DNA from: Emydura subglobosa
Lineage: Eukaryota; Chordata; Testudines; Chelidae
DNA: 64,000 nucleotides
Assembly: GCA_007922225.1 (NCBI GenBank)
Contig: ML679954.1
Location: 26,144,240 to 26,208,239, forward strand
Direction of reading: 5' to 3'
Below the pieces are notes generated by a model. It was not told where the DNA came from, did not search any database, and saw nothing but the letters and a program-made list of their open reading frames with translations. The position numbers were made by a program, and so were the translations under genes. Positions 1-12,029 of the stretch are shown here, in pieces. Numbering within the stretch: position 1 is the stretch's first letter; every line of letters begins with the position of its first letter.

Positions 1-1850
1 GTATAGTAATGCAAGAGAGGGAACAGCTTTAGTAAAGTAAAACACTACACCTAGGGTGATAAGACTGGGAGGAAGCCATTTAGAGCCATTGCCATCCTGC
101 TGTGGCCATGCATCAAAGGACATGGAAAATAATTAAACTATTTAGTGTATTTATATTATATTTTATTTTATTTTATGAAGCATATTTGTGTGTGGAAGGT
201 GAAGACTTACTTTATGGAGTGCTTTACAGTAAATCAATATACAGTTGTATATGCAGTTTGTTTAGAGATCTGTACTGCAGCAGAGTGTTAATGGAGGAAT
301 CATTTAGGGCCAGAATGTGTAACAACTGGGGCGGGGGGACATGCAAAGCTACATCACCTAAGAGGGAAAAACAAGAGGCATTAGGCTATCTCCCCAGTTA
401 CCAGAGGAGAGTGCAAGTCGCACCTGGCCAGCTCCAGGGGGCAGGACTTTGACTCTGCCATTCCTGTTGGGGCAATTTTCTCCCTCAGGATGCATGGAGA
501 GAGAAGTCCCTAGGCTTTTCTAAGTGCAAGGACACTGCCTGTCCCTCGCTGTTGCAAAAGGCATCTGGTGTGAAGCTGGGAAGGAGGGATTCTCCTTATA
601 TTTCCTACCCCATACCAGGCCTGGGCCAACTTAGCTTTTAAATGATCTGGACTGAGTAAATTGAGGAAAAGCAAAGCCTTCTTTTATAGCATAAAACTAA
701 GCCCCACTGTGAGCTGCCATCTTTAATTGAATAGCTACTTTGCACTGCCAGAATGGTGTAACATAGGGGAGAGTCTTACTCAGAGTATCTAGACTGAATT
801 TTGGTCTATATTGACTTCAGTGGAATTTAACACCCTATGTTAAATCACTAAGGGTTAAATCCTCCAGTCCTTATTCAGTTAGAACTCATAATTTGTACTT
901 GTCTGAGATTAGGATCTCAGGGCATTAATATCTTGCATTCAATTAAACAGGATTTCTGAAATGCACAATGGATTATCAAATTCCTTTCCCAGTATAGGAT
1001 GGACCCTTAGGAAATGAGCATTTCAGTCCTAAAAGCTGTCTCTTAGTAAACATTCTCTATTATTTTTTTTTTAAAGATAGGGAATCCTGTTGTAGCAGGC
1101 TTGAAGGAAACCAAAAGAAAATCCTCATTATATGAAACTGAGTGTGCACAGTACATCTAGTCCTCAGCAGTAGAGAACTATAAAAGGTACATTTTGTATT
1201 CCAAATTGCCTGTGGTGTAATTAATTTTTTTTACATGGGATTACATTCATTTTATTTATACTGCGCAACAGCACTTGGGGTTTGACAGTCTCAGGTTCTG
1301 GATGTACTATCTTGTAAAAGGCCATTATGACTATATTCACACAAAAAGTCACTTGGGCATGCATAACTCAATTTATACACTTTTTAGGGCCTGTTCAACT
1401 TCTCACTTTTTCTGAATAAAAATCAGTCATAGTGTGGCAGGAAAGTAAGTAAGAAAGAATAGCATGCATGTTTATGCCAAATCTTTTGTCTTCATTTAAT
1501 TAGAGCAGTGTGAATAAATGGGCACTGTCAGGTGGAACAGGGCAAAATCTTGGGTTTTACTGGATTAATAGAAAACAGAAACGGTGCTGTTTCTGCACTA
1601 TGTTAGTCATTTCACTAAAAGGCAATGATTACACATGAAATCTCCTTTTTCCTTCCAGTGCCATTCAGCAGAAAAATATGCAACACTTTTGCCTGCAGGT
1701 CTAGACCCGATGAAAATGCAAAGAGTGGGCCATATTGCATCCATATATAAGGGTGATGGATGGCACAAGAAACCTTGCTCTCTTAAGACTCCCATGCAAT
1801 TGCTGGACATAATGGCAATCCCTTTGCTCCTCTGAGTGCAGGGACTGCTT
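1..1850. other. Anonymous intergenic sequence
   Basis: AT-rich sequence with only short chance reading frames. No repeat family, gene or RNA was recognised. Confidence 0.6.
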
Positions 1851-1879
1851 TCTCTTGGTGGCTCTGTGGGGGATAGAGG

Positions 1880-2400
1880 AGCAGGTGAGACTATGGCTCT
1901 CCCTGTCCTTTGCACAGACGGGGGGGCAGGCCTGCGGACAGGAGGGTGGGGGGAAAGGAGGGCAATTGCCCAGGGGCTTGGCAATTTAAAAGGGCCTGGG
2001 TGGATGGGAGGATAGCTACATCTCCTCCTCTCCTCTACACATCTCCCTACCCCTGAGGCCCCTGTTGCTCATGCTCTCCTCCCATCCCCTGAGCCGAGCT
2101 TATTTATTATGCACCATGCAGGTTCCCAGGCAGGGGAGGAGGCAGTATCTGCTACTCAGCTTCCCAGGTCCATCAGTAATCTCCCTGGGAGTCCCAGGGA
2201 CCCAGGAAGGTGAGTAACAGACATGCCTCATCAACCACCCAGGAACCTGCGTGGCACAGAATAAATAAGTAAAAACTTCCAGCAGAAGCCCCCTTGGACC
2301 TCAGCCATCCATTTCTAGGGGGGCATTTACTGTTCTGCCCTGGGGCCATAATTGCTGTTGGTAGGCCTGCTCAGGGACTAGGCACACAAGCACATGATGC
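1880..2400. repeat. GC-rich unclassified interspersed repeat
   Basis: This block is clearly more GC-rich than its flanks. It includes GGGCAATTGCCCAGGGG and a distant CCTGGGGCCATAATTGC near the other end, so it may be a nonautonomous DNA element with decayed inverted ends. The family is not established. Confidence 0.35.
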
Positions 2401-2530
2401 TATACTTTCTTTAGGGGGATAGAAGAGGGTTCATTTAACGCACACACTGGTGAGCTCTGGGTGGGATTGGACCTCACTGATCCACAATGCTTCTTTACTC
2501 AGGGTTGGACCTATTAGGCATAGCCAAGAC

Positions 2531-2714
2531 CATGGGTTCTCAAACTTTTTTTGCTGGGACCTCATCTGCAAACATTTCAGGCTGTGATGAGCCCCCAAAA
2601 AAGTGATGACCCCGATGCTATGCCATTCCATCTTTACCAGCATGTTTGGGGGCTGAGAGCTTGCAACCCCTCCCATAATAACCTCGCGATCCCCTGAGGG
2701 TTTGAGAACCCCTG
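2531..2714. mobile_element. Nonautonomous hAT-type element
   Basis: The left end CATGGGTTCTCAAAC is complementary to the right end GTTTGAGAACCCCTG. The flanks are GCCAAGAC (2523-2530) and CCCAAGAC (2715-2722), an 8-bp target-site duplication with one mismatch, as expected for hAT elements. Confidence 0.8.
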
Positions 2715-2929
2715 CCCAAGACCAATAATACTAACACTTTGTTTTTACAGACCTCCCATCAAACTTTGGGAAGGATCCCAGAGCTGTTTACAAACACACT
2801 AAAATAACTACACCTAAGGATCACTTCACACATCACTGAAAAGTTGCCCACCTCAGGAACTGAAATATTTAACAGTTTAACAACACAAAGCACCACAACA
2901 CTTTACACGGGAAGTCAAAAGATCACCAT

Positions 2930-3130
2930 GCCCATTTAAAACCAAATTATTATTATTTGTATTACCATTGTGCCTAGGATCCCTATTAATAGACCAGAAC
3001 CCCATTGTGCTAGATGGTATACGAACACAGAGCAAAAAAACAGTTCCTGTCCCAAAGAGCTCACAATCTAGGCATAAGTCAAGAGACGACAGACTGGGGA
3101 GTACAAGATAACAATGAAAAAACATTGACC
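2930..3130 (+). repeat. SINE-like repeat (MIR-related, reptile type)
   Basis: It contains the recurring pattern ATTATTTGTATTACC, CCCCATTGTGCTAGATGGT and CAAAGAGCTCACAATCTAGG. Related sequence occurs at 4260-4395 (opposite strand) and 12030-12215 in this window. Confidence 0.6.
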
Positions 3131-4259
3131 AGCATGCTAGGCTGTGGTCTCCCCAGTAGCCTAACTGTTTTCCCCAAACAGGGAATTTATGTTGGCAGAA
3201 AGTAAGAATCTGCTCAGGATACTGGGATTAATACCCTTCTGCTTGTGAAAAGTAACATAGAATTGTACCGCAAAATGTTAAGATGTTAATTGTGTGTCTA
3301 ACCTGAAAGATTTAACCTCCTGCAGTGCAGTCCTCCTAAACTCATACTGGGCATTAAGTAAGTACCGACCCAGTTGGAAGAGTGCCACCTATTGAATAAG
3401 TGACCTGAAATCTGCTAATCTCATTCCACCAGCCAACATGCAGAGTAAACCTCATTTTTTAAACATTTGTTCTGCATCAGACAACGTCTCTACCATAGAG
3501 AGACTTCTGCCATAGAATACCAATCAAAGATATGAGTGTTTCTGAGACTGACCTATATTTTGCTAGAATGGTTTTGTTGGAATAAATATTTAAAAAGCAG
3601 ATAGCACAGTGATAGTACAAGGTCTCTCGTGCTAAAAAAAATCCTGTAAAAGTGAATAGGGATTAAACCAATAGGTTTCTTTATCAGATGAATAATCTTC
3701 TATAGAAATGACATGAAAAGCTTACAGAACTGAATAACAAATTATATCCTTTCTTTGAGCCATCTTCTAAAATTCTATAGCAAGGATATAATTGTTTTTA
3801 AAATTAAATTCTACAGGATAGTCCAAAACACCTATTGAAAAGTTACCATTGTCCATTAAATTCTATCTAACACTCTTCACAGGGGATCATCCTGTTAGCA
3901 GGGCCTTTGCCAGCTTCACCCAGCATTCATAGCTAGGAAATTCAGAGACCCTCAGCCAGCATTCAGGGCAGATGCATAGACCTGGATGTACGATAATTCA
4001 GTTACATGCATCTGTGGTTATTTACGTGAACTGTGCCCTCATTTAGCTATCGATGTGTATGTGTATTTGCAGTCTCACACACTCAGGTAGGTGCACCTGT
4101 GCCTGAACACTTGTTTCACATCACTTCAGGTGCATCTATCTGGATCATTCCATATTTGCTTAAATGCACTTGTGTTAATGTGATCCTTTAAGACACGTAA
4201 ATAAAAGCTTTTGGGGGATCCTTCTCACTGAGTAATGCAGGTCATTATAGATGGTATAA

Positions 4260-4395
4260 AGAACCATGGGAACAATACAGTGGGATAGGTGCTATCTATT
4301 ACTATGTTTATGTACAGTACTTAGCAGAATGGGGCCTTGAATTTGGTTGGGACCTCTAAGCACTATCATCATAAAAATAAATAATAATAATTTAT
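4260..4395 (-). repeat. SINE-like repeat fragment, same family as 2930-3130
   Basis: It contains GTACTTAGCAGAATGGGG, TTGGGACCTCTAAGCACTA and a terminal AATAATAATAAT. This is the reverse complement of the pattern at about 2940-3030. Confidence 0.55.
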
Positions 4396-4497
4396 CTTAG
4401 CCCACAGTTTCATGCACTGCAAAGCACTGAACTGATTTCTGAAGGGCAAGTGTGGACTCTCCAATACCGCTGTGAAAACAGTTTAAGTTAAAATAAG

Positions 4498-4585
4498 GCC
4501 TGATTCACTTACACTGTTGTAAATCAGGAGCAACTCCATTGAAATAAGTGGCATTACCTCACTATGAGAGCAGAATCAGGCCCAC
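4498..4585. repeat. Short foldback repeat
   Basis: GGCCTGATTCACTTACACT and the downstream AGAGCAGAATCAGGCCC form inverted ends around AATCAGGAGCAACTCCATTG. This is a common reptile foldback pattern, possibly a tiny inverted-repeat element. Confidence 0.5.
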
Positions 4586-5335
4586 AATTAAATTGCTTCT
4601 GCAGTTTAAATCATGTTAAATTAAGTAGCTTTTTGAAATGTTTTAACTTTGGGGTGGTTCTGCTCTCACAGGCTCAGCCTTGGTTTGATTTGTATTTGAA
4701 TGCCCTGATCATGATTTACAACTGAGAGAACAATAGACAAAGAAGGAGACTGGAGGCACCAACTGACATCTGGACATGAGCATTTTTAAGAGTAATATTT
4801 AAAAAAGACAGAGAGAAAGCGAGAGAGACCACGAGTAGCATGCTCACTCAGGCAAAGCAAAGCGCTTTGCAAAGTGTGCTGCTAAATTATGGTGCATTGG
4901 CAGATGAGACCAGCCCCTCTTCCCGCTCTGCTCCTTGCTCCTCTCTGACTGAATACCACAGGGTTTTCTGTGTTTCACCAAAAGAGAGAGAATGAGAGCA
5001 ATTTTATTTCAAGACCAGCAATGCCCCTATGTATCCAAATTGTGGTTTTTCCTTCTAGGAAATAACAGATGTGCATATGAGATTAGCAGAGTACAGGAAA
5101 TGTGGGGCCTAATTCTATTCCCATTAAAGTTGATAGGTCTTTTACCCTAGATTTCAGTGACAGCGTGACTGGGGCCTATTTATCTCAGCTCTTGGTGCAT
5201 TCTGTGTTTTGCTCTCATCAGACTTGGTAATGCAAGGCTCTGATCCTCCAACTGTTTATACACGTATTTAACTTAAAGCACTTGTGTGTTTGCAGGATTA
5301 GAGACCACAGGTGAATTGGGAATTATTCAGGAGAA

Positions 5336-6425
5336 CATAAGAATGGCCGAAGTGGGTCAGACCAAAGATCCATCTAGACCATTATCCTGCTTTCTAACAG
5401 TGGCTGGTGCCACATGATTCAGAGGGAATGAACAGAACAGGCTATTAGCAAGTGATCCCTGTCATTTCGTCGCAGCTTCTGGCAGTCAGAAGCTTAGGGA
5501 CACCCTGAGCGTGGGCTTGCATCCCTGACCACCTTGGCTAATAGCCATGGATGGACCTATCCTCCATGAATTTATCTAATTCTTTTTTGACCCCAGTTAT
5601 ACTTTTGGCCTTCACAACACCCTCTGGCAACTAGTTCCACAGGGTGACTGTGCATTGTATGAAGAATTACTTCCTTTTGTTTGTTTTAAAGCTGCTGCTT
5701 ATTAATTTCATTGACTGATCCCTGGCTTTTGTATAATGTGAAGGGTAAATAACTCTTCCTTATTCCCTTTTTCCATACCATTCATGATTTTATAGACCTC
5801 TATTTTGTCCCCCCTTAGTCATCTCTTTTACAAGCAGAACAATTCCAATCTTTAATCTCTCCTCATATGGAAGCTATTCCATGCCGCTCATCATTTTTTT
5901 TTTGCCCTTTTCTGTACCTTTTCCAATTCTAACATACCTTTTTTGAGGTGGGGTGACTGGAACTGCACAAAGTATTCAAAGTGTAGGCATATAATGGATT
6001 AATATAATGGCATTATGATTTTTTTGTCTTAGTATCTATCCCTTTGCTAATATTCTATTGGCTTTTTGGACTGCTGCTGCACACTGAGCAGATGTTTCAG
6101 AGAACTATCCTTGATGACTCCAAGATCTCTTTCTTGAGTGGTAAAAGCTAATTTATGGGATTATCATTTTGTATGTTTAGTTGGGGTTATGCCTTCCAAT
6201 GTGCATTACTGTACTTTGCATTTTTCAGCATTGCATTTCATCTGCCATTTTATTGCCCAGTCACCCAAAGTTTTGTGAGATCCCTTTGTAATGCTTCACA
6301 GTCAGTTTTGGACTTAACTATATTGAGTAATTTTGAATTATCTGCAAACTTTGCCACCTATTTAATGGAAAACTTTGTTCTTCTGCATATATCAATGTCT
6401 GCACATTTTTGCAGTCTTTAATGTT
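5336..6425 (-). mobile_element. CR1 LINE, 3' part, reverse strand
   Basis: The reverse complement reads as the CR1 reverse transcriptase C-terminal half and 3' UTR. The catalytic GCAGATGA-like site is near 6345 on the reverse strand, CACTCAAGAAAGAGATCTTGG is near 6130, and the conserved 3' end CCGAAGTGGGTCAGACC / GAACATAAGAATGG is at 5336-5365 (+ strand text). It is interrupted by many indels and carries no usable ORF. Confidence 0.85.
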
Positions 6426-6870
6426 CAGTCTGTTACAGGTTGCTAGATGGTACAAAAGTATCATTCTGTATAAAATATATTTAATTAAGCTACATTTTAG
6501 GAAGGGTGGTGCTCCCATACTGTGCAAGGCAGATTTTTATTTTTGAATCCGCTCCTGGCAAACAATTAAAATAATTGTAATGCAGCTATGTTTTGGATTC
6601 TAAAAGATTGGGCCCCAACGAGGGAAGTTGATTTGATTTCTGCAAAAATACACGGCTCCTTTAATTCTGCCTCTGTGCAGCTGGAGATGTTGTCATGGAG
6701 ATGAGGATCTGTGATAGTGCTGCTCCACTTTTCTGGCCTTGTTCTGGGCCTTTGAGTGGAGGATGGTATTATATTAAGGTTGTAGAATTTTATCTCATGC
6801 CAGTAGAATGAATGTGATTCATTTTACTTTCCATTTTTTTTCTTGGTCAATCCTTTTCTTCTATAGAATG

Positions 6871-6912
6871 TGTTGTGTGTGTGTGTGTGTGTGTGAGTGT
6901 GAGAGAGAGAAG
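6871..6912. repeat. (GT)n/(GA)n microsatellite
   Basis: An alternating GT run is followed by GAGAGAGAGA. Confidence 0.95.
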
Positions 6913-7049
6913 CAATACTGCTGAGTGTTTTTCTGAAGGGCTGAATCTACTATGCAGTGTTTGCTTCATTGCACAGCAATGGCAGAATGAGCCACAGGCC
7001 CAAAAACACTGGGAGATACTGCAGAGCTTGGTGATAGTTTAGAAATGTT

Positions 7050-7064
7050 TGCCACCTGGTGGTA
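7050..7064 (-). promoter_or_regulatory. CTCF-motif-like site
   Basis: The reverse complement of GCCACCTGGTGG contains CCACCAGGTGGC, which fits the CTCF core CCASYAGRKGGC at every position. Short motifs occur by chance, and occupancy is unknown. Confidence 0.35.
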
Positions 7065-7623
7065 ACTATAGATAAATGCTAGCAAGATGGCTTTAATGCA
7101 TTGCTTTCTCTTTGAAATCATGGTCCCCCCCTCTCCCCTTCCAATGTGTAGATTCTTTGCATGGATTAAGACTAGATTATTTGATTATGGCCATACATGG
7201 GATTGATATACTGATACGAAAGCTTCAAATATGTTTTGAGTAGTGTAATCATATCTCCCATCTATCTGTAAACAGTCTGTTATATAAAATGGAAATTTTA
7301 TTTTTAAATTGCATTTTTATTAATCACCCATATTTTACTTATTATTTTACACACACATGCTCCTCTGAAAAATCTTTAGTAATTAGATATTTCAGTTAAG
7401 AATGATAATTGTATGAATTTTCCACAGTTATAGCAAAATGCATTTAGAAATCAGAAAAACCTGTATACCAAACCTAATGAATCAAAAGCGTTGTTTTCTG
7501 CAATAAATCCACATCTCACAGAAAGGTTAACATGTTAAATGTTGTTTATTTTAATCTCATGACTTCTCTTTCTCCCTTCTTGCCAACAGATGTGTACAAG
7601 GAATAATATTTTTAAATTTCAAG

Positions 7624-7638
7624 AGCCCCCTTGTGGTC
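7624..7638 (-). promoter_or_regulatory. Second CTCF-motif-like site
   Basis: The reverse complement of GCCCCCTTGTGG is CCACAAGGGGGC, one position off the CTCF core. It has the same orientation as the site near 7050 and lies just left of a Penelope insertion. Confidence 0.3.
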
Positions 7639-7658
7639 AGCTGTACACTTTCATCTAA

Positions 7659-8630
7659 AACAACCAGAGTCCTGTAGCACCTTAAAGACTAACAAATGTC
7701 TGCAGGCGTAAGCTTTCGTGGGCTGCAACCCACTTTGTCAGATGCATGAAGTGAAAATCATAGATAGGAAGTATATATATATATCCAAGGGTAAGAAACA
7801 ACAATGGGGAGGGCAAATGCTAACAAAGACAATTCAGTTAGGGTAGATGAGGCCTATTCACAACCGTTGATTAGAGGGTGAGAATGGGTGAACAGTGACA
7901 ATTACTTCTTGTAATGAGAGAACCATTCCAAGTCCCTATTCAGACCCAGTTTGATTGTGTCAAGTTTGCATATGAGTTCCAGTTTCTCGCTGAAGTATGT
8001 TTTTGAAGATTTTTTTTGAAGTATGGCAACTTTCAAGTCAGCTACAAAGTGTCCTGGGAGATTGAAGTGCTCTCCTACTGGCTTATGGATGGTACCATTT
8101 TTTATGTCTGATTTGTGTCCATTTATTCTTTTGCGTCGTGACAGTCCGGTCTGGCCAATGTACATGGCAGAGGGGTATTGCTGGCACATGATGGCATATA
8201 TTACATTAGTAGATGTGCAGGTGAATGAACTCCTGATGGTGTGACTGATGTGGTTAGGACCTGTGATGGTGTCACTAGAGTCGATGTGCGGGCAGAGCTG
8301 GCAACGGAGTTTGTTGCAGGGATAGGTTCCTGGGTTAGTGTTCTTGTTGTATGGTGTATGGTTGTTGGTGAGAATTTGCCTCAGGTTGGGGGGCTGTCTG
8401 TAAGCAAGGATTGGCCTGCCTCCCACGGCTTGAGCGAGTGAGGGATCATCTTCTAGGATAGGTTGTAGATCCTTAATGATGTGTTGGAGAGATTTTAGCT
8501 GGAGGCTGTGGTTGATGGCCAGTGGTGTTCTGTTGTTTTCTTTGTTGCATCTGTCCTGTAGTAGGTGACTTCTGGGTACCCACCTGGGTGTTTTTGCTGT
8601 ATACAGACTAATACGGCTACTCCTATGAAA
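7659..8630 (-). mobile_element. Penelope-like element, 5'-truncated insertion
   Basis: The insertion is bounded by an 11-bp target-site duplication, CTTTCATCTAA (7648-7658) and CTTCCATCTAA (8631-8641), with one mismatch. The reverse strand encodes a Penelope endonuclease domain. The + strand left end carries the terminal ACCAGAGTCCTGTAGCACC and AAGACTAACAAATG. The right end carries CAGACTAATACGGCTACTCC, which normally belongs to the opposite orientation, so the termini are inverted relative to one another, as seen in many Penelope copies. Confidence 0.85.
7902..8594 (-). pseudogene. Penelope endonuclease (GIY-YIG) fragment
   Basis: A mobile-element protein fragment, not a host gene. The open frame contains the Cys-rich linker CNKLRCQLCPHI, then VIYAIMCQQYPSAMYIGQT (the YIG half of GIY-YIG; GIY is degenerate as AMY), GHKSDI, GEHFNLPGH and LNRDLEWFSHY near the stop. 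These are typical of the C-terminal nuclease that follows reverse transcriptase in Penelope-like elements. No reverse transcriptase remains, because the copy is truncated at its 5' end. The frame is unusually free of stops and continues into host DNA up to 8732, but those first residues are flanking sequence. It is probably nonfunctional for lack of its reverse transcriptase. Confidence 0.8.
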
Positions 8631-9010
8631 CTTCCATCTAAGGGCTTTCAGAATTATTACAGTTAATGTGGCTACATAGTAACTGTAATATTGTTCACCT
8701 GAGACAGCACTATAAATAGCCTCTCTCGCCATAATTCAAAAAGGAAACCATTTTTGTAAACATAACCAGATGACTGATAGAAAAGATCAGTGCACCTTGA
8801 ACTTGAAAGTTCAGATGTTTAACAGGGCTAGCCCCTAATATAGCAATTGGAACAGAATTCATCAGCATTTGTCTTAAATTTTCGACACCATATTCTAATT
8901 AAGCAAACACATTTTTTTTCAATGTAAAAATTCAAGACAATTTATCACAGATCCACAGGATTGGTGCTATGGTCCCAGCTTTGGAACAGTCTCTGGGAGG
9001 ACTCCTTCAG

Positions 9011-9680
9011 TGTGACAGACCCCTTAGGGGTCTCACTCTACCCCCAGAATAAGCCGCATGGCTTCACATGCCTCTGTAGGCTGGACTTCTGGTCCTTCAG
9101 CACCTCTGCTTCACACTGTGAGCTCTGTTCAGCCAATCCAACTGAAACAGATCCCTGAGGGAGACTTGTACAATCTTAGGGAGGAATGCACCTCCTCCTT
9201 CATCATTTGCAGTGACACTCAGCCAGTATTGTAAAACAGAAGAGTTTATTAGTTGAATGGAACACAGCATAGAAAGTCCGTGGTTAGCAAAGAGAAAAGA
9301 AAGTTACAGCATAATCCATCCTGGTCAGCACAGAGCCCAAAGCCCTATCTCCTTGATTTCCCTTTGTCCCAGTTCAGGGGTGTCCCCTAACTCCTCCAGA
9401 AGTCAACCCTTAACAACTCAACTAGCATCTCCCAGTCCTTTGGTTCCCAGATGGGCAAATGCTGCTTGGCTTCCTGCCTGGTCATTGGTTGCTAGGTATC
9501 CAAGTCGCCATGACTGGATTTGTCAATGTCTTCTCAGATGCTTCATTAATTTAGGACCTAAGGTCCAGACAGCTAGGGGGTATTCACACTTGTGTCTCTG
9601 AGCCTCTGTAGAGAGAGCAAACAACCCTTTCTATCCCTTCGGTAATCCTGCTGCACATAGGGGAAACCGAGGCACACATA
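9011..9680 (-). mobile_element. LTR-like block (possible solo LTR)
   Basis: It starts TGTGACAGACCCC and ends near ACCGAGGCACA, with complementary TGTG/CACA-type ends and an internal GTTTATTAG (a reversed poly(A)-signal-like site). No internal retroviral coding sequence is adjacent. The boundaries are estimates and no target-site duplication was found. Confidence 0.4.
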
Positions 9681-9731
9681 GGCTACATTTAAAAAAATTG
9701 CAGAAGATCCCATTTCAAAGTTTAATAAACT

Positions 9732-9748
9732 GTATATATATATATATA
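9732..9748. repeat. (TA)n microsatellite
   Basis: A TA run of about 17 bases. Confidence 0.9.
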
Positions 9749-9859
9749 AAGAAGCCTCCTTAAGAGTTGGTGTATCTATTTCTGTTAATCTTGAATTAAC
9801 CAAATAATGTTTGAAGATGTATCTGATATAATAATAAAACCCCCTCAAATTAATGGATT

Positions 9860-10670
9860 ACAACTCACTGTATCACATACAATTGTCTTCCCTGTTTAAT
9901 CATGAAATGAAGTTCATTTCCGAGGCTTTATAAATATGTTCTGTTATGCTATTTAATGCACTGAGATGATGAGCATATTAGAAAAACTCAGCTAGATGGA
10001 TGGACAGCTCAAGTTAGGTTGGTATTTGACAAGACTAATTAAGGGGAAAGACTGCTTTTACTGAGCACAGTTTAATATGAACATTTGCTGTGCCTGAAGA
10101 AATCTTAGTGTAAAGGACACACATGAGGCTCTACTGCTTTAAAGTCTGGGACAAATCTATTTGCCTTGACATTCAGAAAACACTTCTTGAATTAAATGAG
10201 TGATGAATCACGTTATGTAAATAAGGAGATAAGCACTGCACAGCTGTAGCAAAAATAAAGGCAGCTCCTTTGGAAAAATGGAGTTTGATTTCTAACAGTT
10301 CATTTAATGGGCTGAATCAGGGCAAAGCTTGCAGTATTCAAATGGTATTGAGTGTGCTGATGTTAAGGGCTTAATGGAGAAGGAGAAAGACCACTGCAAA
10401 GCTATTTAAAAAAAATAAAATACTCAGTAAATTTGCAAGTTTCTTATTTTTTACTTTTTCATACACTTCAGGATTTTATCTTCATAAATAACAGAACTCC
10501 ATGCTTGCAAATCATTTGCGAATGTTGACAGCAGATATTTTCTGCAGTAGATATGTTATATTAAGTTCAGGAGGGAGGGATAAGACTCTTTTCCATATAG
10601 AATAATGTATACATTTACAGAAAAAGCTTGGGTATACTTTGCATACAGAATGATATCAAGAATGTGTAAG
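9860..10670. other. Anonymous intergenic sequence
   Basis: AT-rich sequence. No gene, RNA or repeat family was recognised. Confidence 0.5.
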
Positions 10671-10689
10671 TTTCAGGGCATAAGCTGAT

Positions 10690-10850
10690 CACCAACTGGG
10701 GTTGGGAAGAAATCCTTCCTTCCATCAATTAGTGCATTATTAGGGTTTAATATTTTCTGAAGCAGCAGCAATTGTTCAGACAGAATATCGGACTAGATGG
10801 ATGGATGGATCTCTGATCTGTTCCAGTATAGTGATTCTTATGTTCCTAAA
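10690..10850 (+). mobile_element. CR1 3' end fragment
   Basis: GAAATCCTTCCTTCC, then GACTAGATGGATGGATGG and TGATCTGTTCCAGTATAG / TTCTTATGTTC, match the CR1 3' terminal pattern also seen near 58930. Confidence 0.5.
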
Positions 10851-11084
10851 TTTCTATATATAGCTATAGTAGGAAAAAACCCAAAATTAAGAAACAAAAC
10901 AAAAACAAATGTAGGTCCAAATCCTGTCTGCCTTACTTACACAAGAAGTTCCACTGAAGTCAGTTTGACCACTTACATGCATACAGTGAACAGGACTTAG
11001 TACAAAAAATAATTTGATGGAAATATTAGATATTCTTGTGAGAGAAGAAAATTTAGGCATATTTGTCTCCCCCTACCCTCCCCG

Positions 11085-11118
11085 CCCCCCCCCCCCCCAA
11101 AAAAAAAAAAAAAAAAAG
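11085..11118. repeat. Poly(C)-poly(A) junction, C14A20
   Basis: Fourteen C are followed directly by twenty A. Such tracts are prone to length change and assembly error. Confidence 0.95.
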
Positions 11119-11217
11119 AAAAACAAGCAAGAAGACCTTTTACTCTGAAAAGGGAAGAAGTAGTCCGCTAGGGACATGGCTATTGCTATTGATTTACAGG
11201 GAAGGCACTAAGACCCA

Positions 11218-11293
11218 GATCCTCAAAGGTATTTAGGTACTTAGCTCCCATTTAAATCAATGGTAATTAGGTACCTAAATACCCTTGAGGATC
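11218..11293. repeat. 76-bp foldback element
   Basis: GATCCTCAAAGGTATTTAGG on the left is nearly the exact reverse complement of CCTAAATACCCTTGAGGATC on the right, with a short AT-rich centre. Confidence 0.85.
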
Positions 11294-11337
11294 ATGGCTG
11301 AAGATACTGTGGTGATGGACAGCAGCATAAAACCCTA

Positions 11338-11355
11338 AGATAGATAGATAGATAT
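11338..11355. repeat. (GATA)n microsatellite
   Basis: About four and a half GATA units. Confidence 0.9.
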
Positions 11356-11967
11356 TTGCTCTTAGCAAATGCTATGTTGACTTTTGTATACTTAGAATTG
11401 CATTGCTAAGGCATGTAACAGGATTCCTTAACTGTATCCACCAGATTAAGTGCCAAATAATTGACAGCCTGTGCAAGTCAGCTGAAGTCAAAAGGTTTGT
11501 ACAGGGTATCAGCAAACTTCTCCACCTGCCGGGACCAAATGTAGGACAAAGACCTCCCAGTGAGGCACACAAAGGAAGAGTCCATGCAGGAAACTTAAAA
11601 TGTGGCAGGATTCACCATTTTAGTGAAAATAACTTACTAGAATCTCTCATCCATGATTTTCTCTCTGATGGAAAGAATTTTCAACATTAAGAGTGAAGTG
11701 ACACCAAATTGTGTGGAATGTAAGTCATTTTAGACCCAAAATTAATACTGTCCATTGAAATAAGGTATGGGTGTAAAATCTCACAGAATTTTTCCTCCAG
11801 AACTCTCAGATAGGTATTGCTACAAGAGGGCCTAATCTGGCCTATAGAAAACTTCTATCCTGTTCTAGCTCAATGTTGGGAAAGAGACTTCTAACCATTT
11901 GATTTATTTTTTAGGAATGGTATTTGCTATAGTATGTGCAATCAAATTTAATCAAGTTGTGTGGGTT

Positions 11968-12029
11968 TCTCTGGATATCTTCTGGATCTCTGGATATCTT
12001 CTCTGGATATCTTCTCTGGATATCTTTCC
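11968..12029. repeat. 13-bp minisatellite
   Basis: CTCTGGATATCTT is repeated four times with one 6-base spacer. Confidence 0.9.

Noticed and set aside
4855..4880. The palindrome GCAAAGCGCTTTGC
   Set aside because: A single 14-base palindrome without wider structure is expected by chance in 64 kb.
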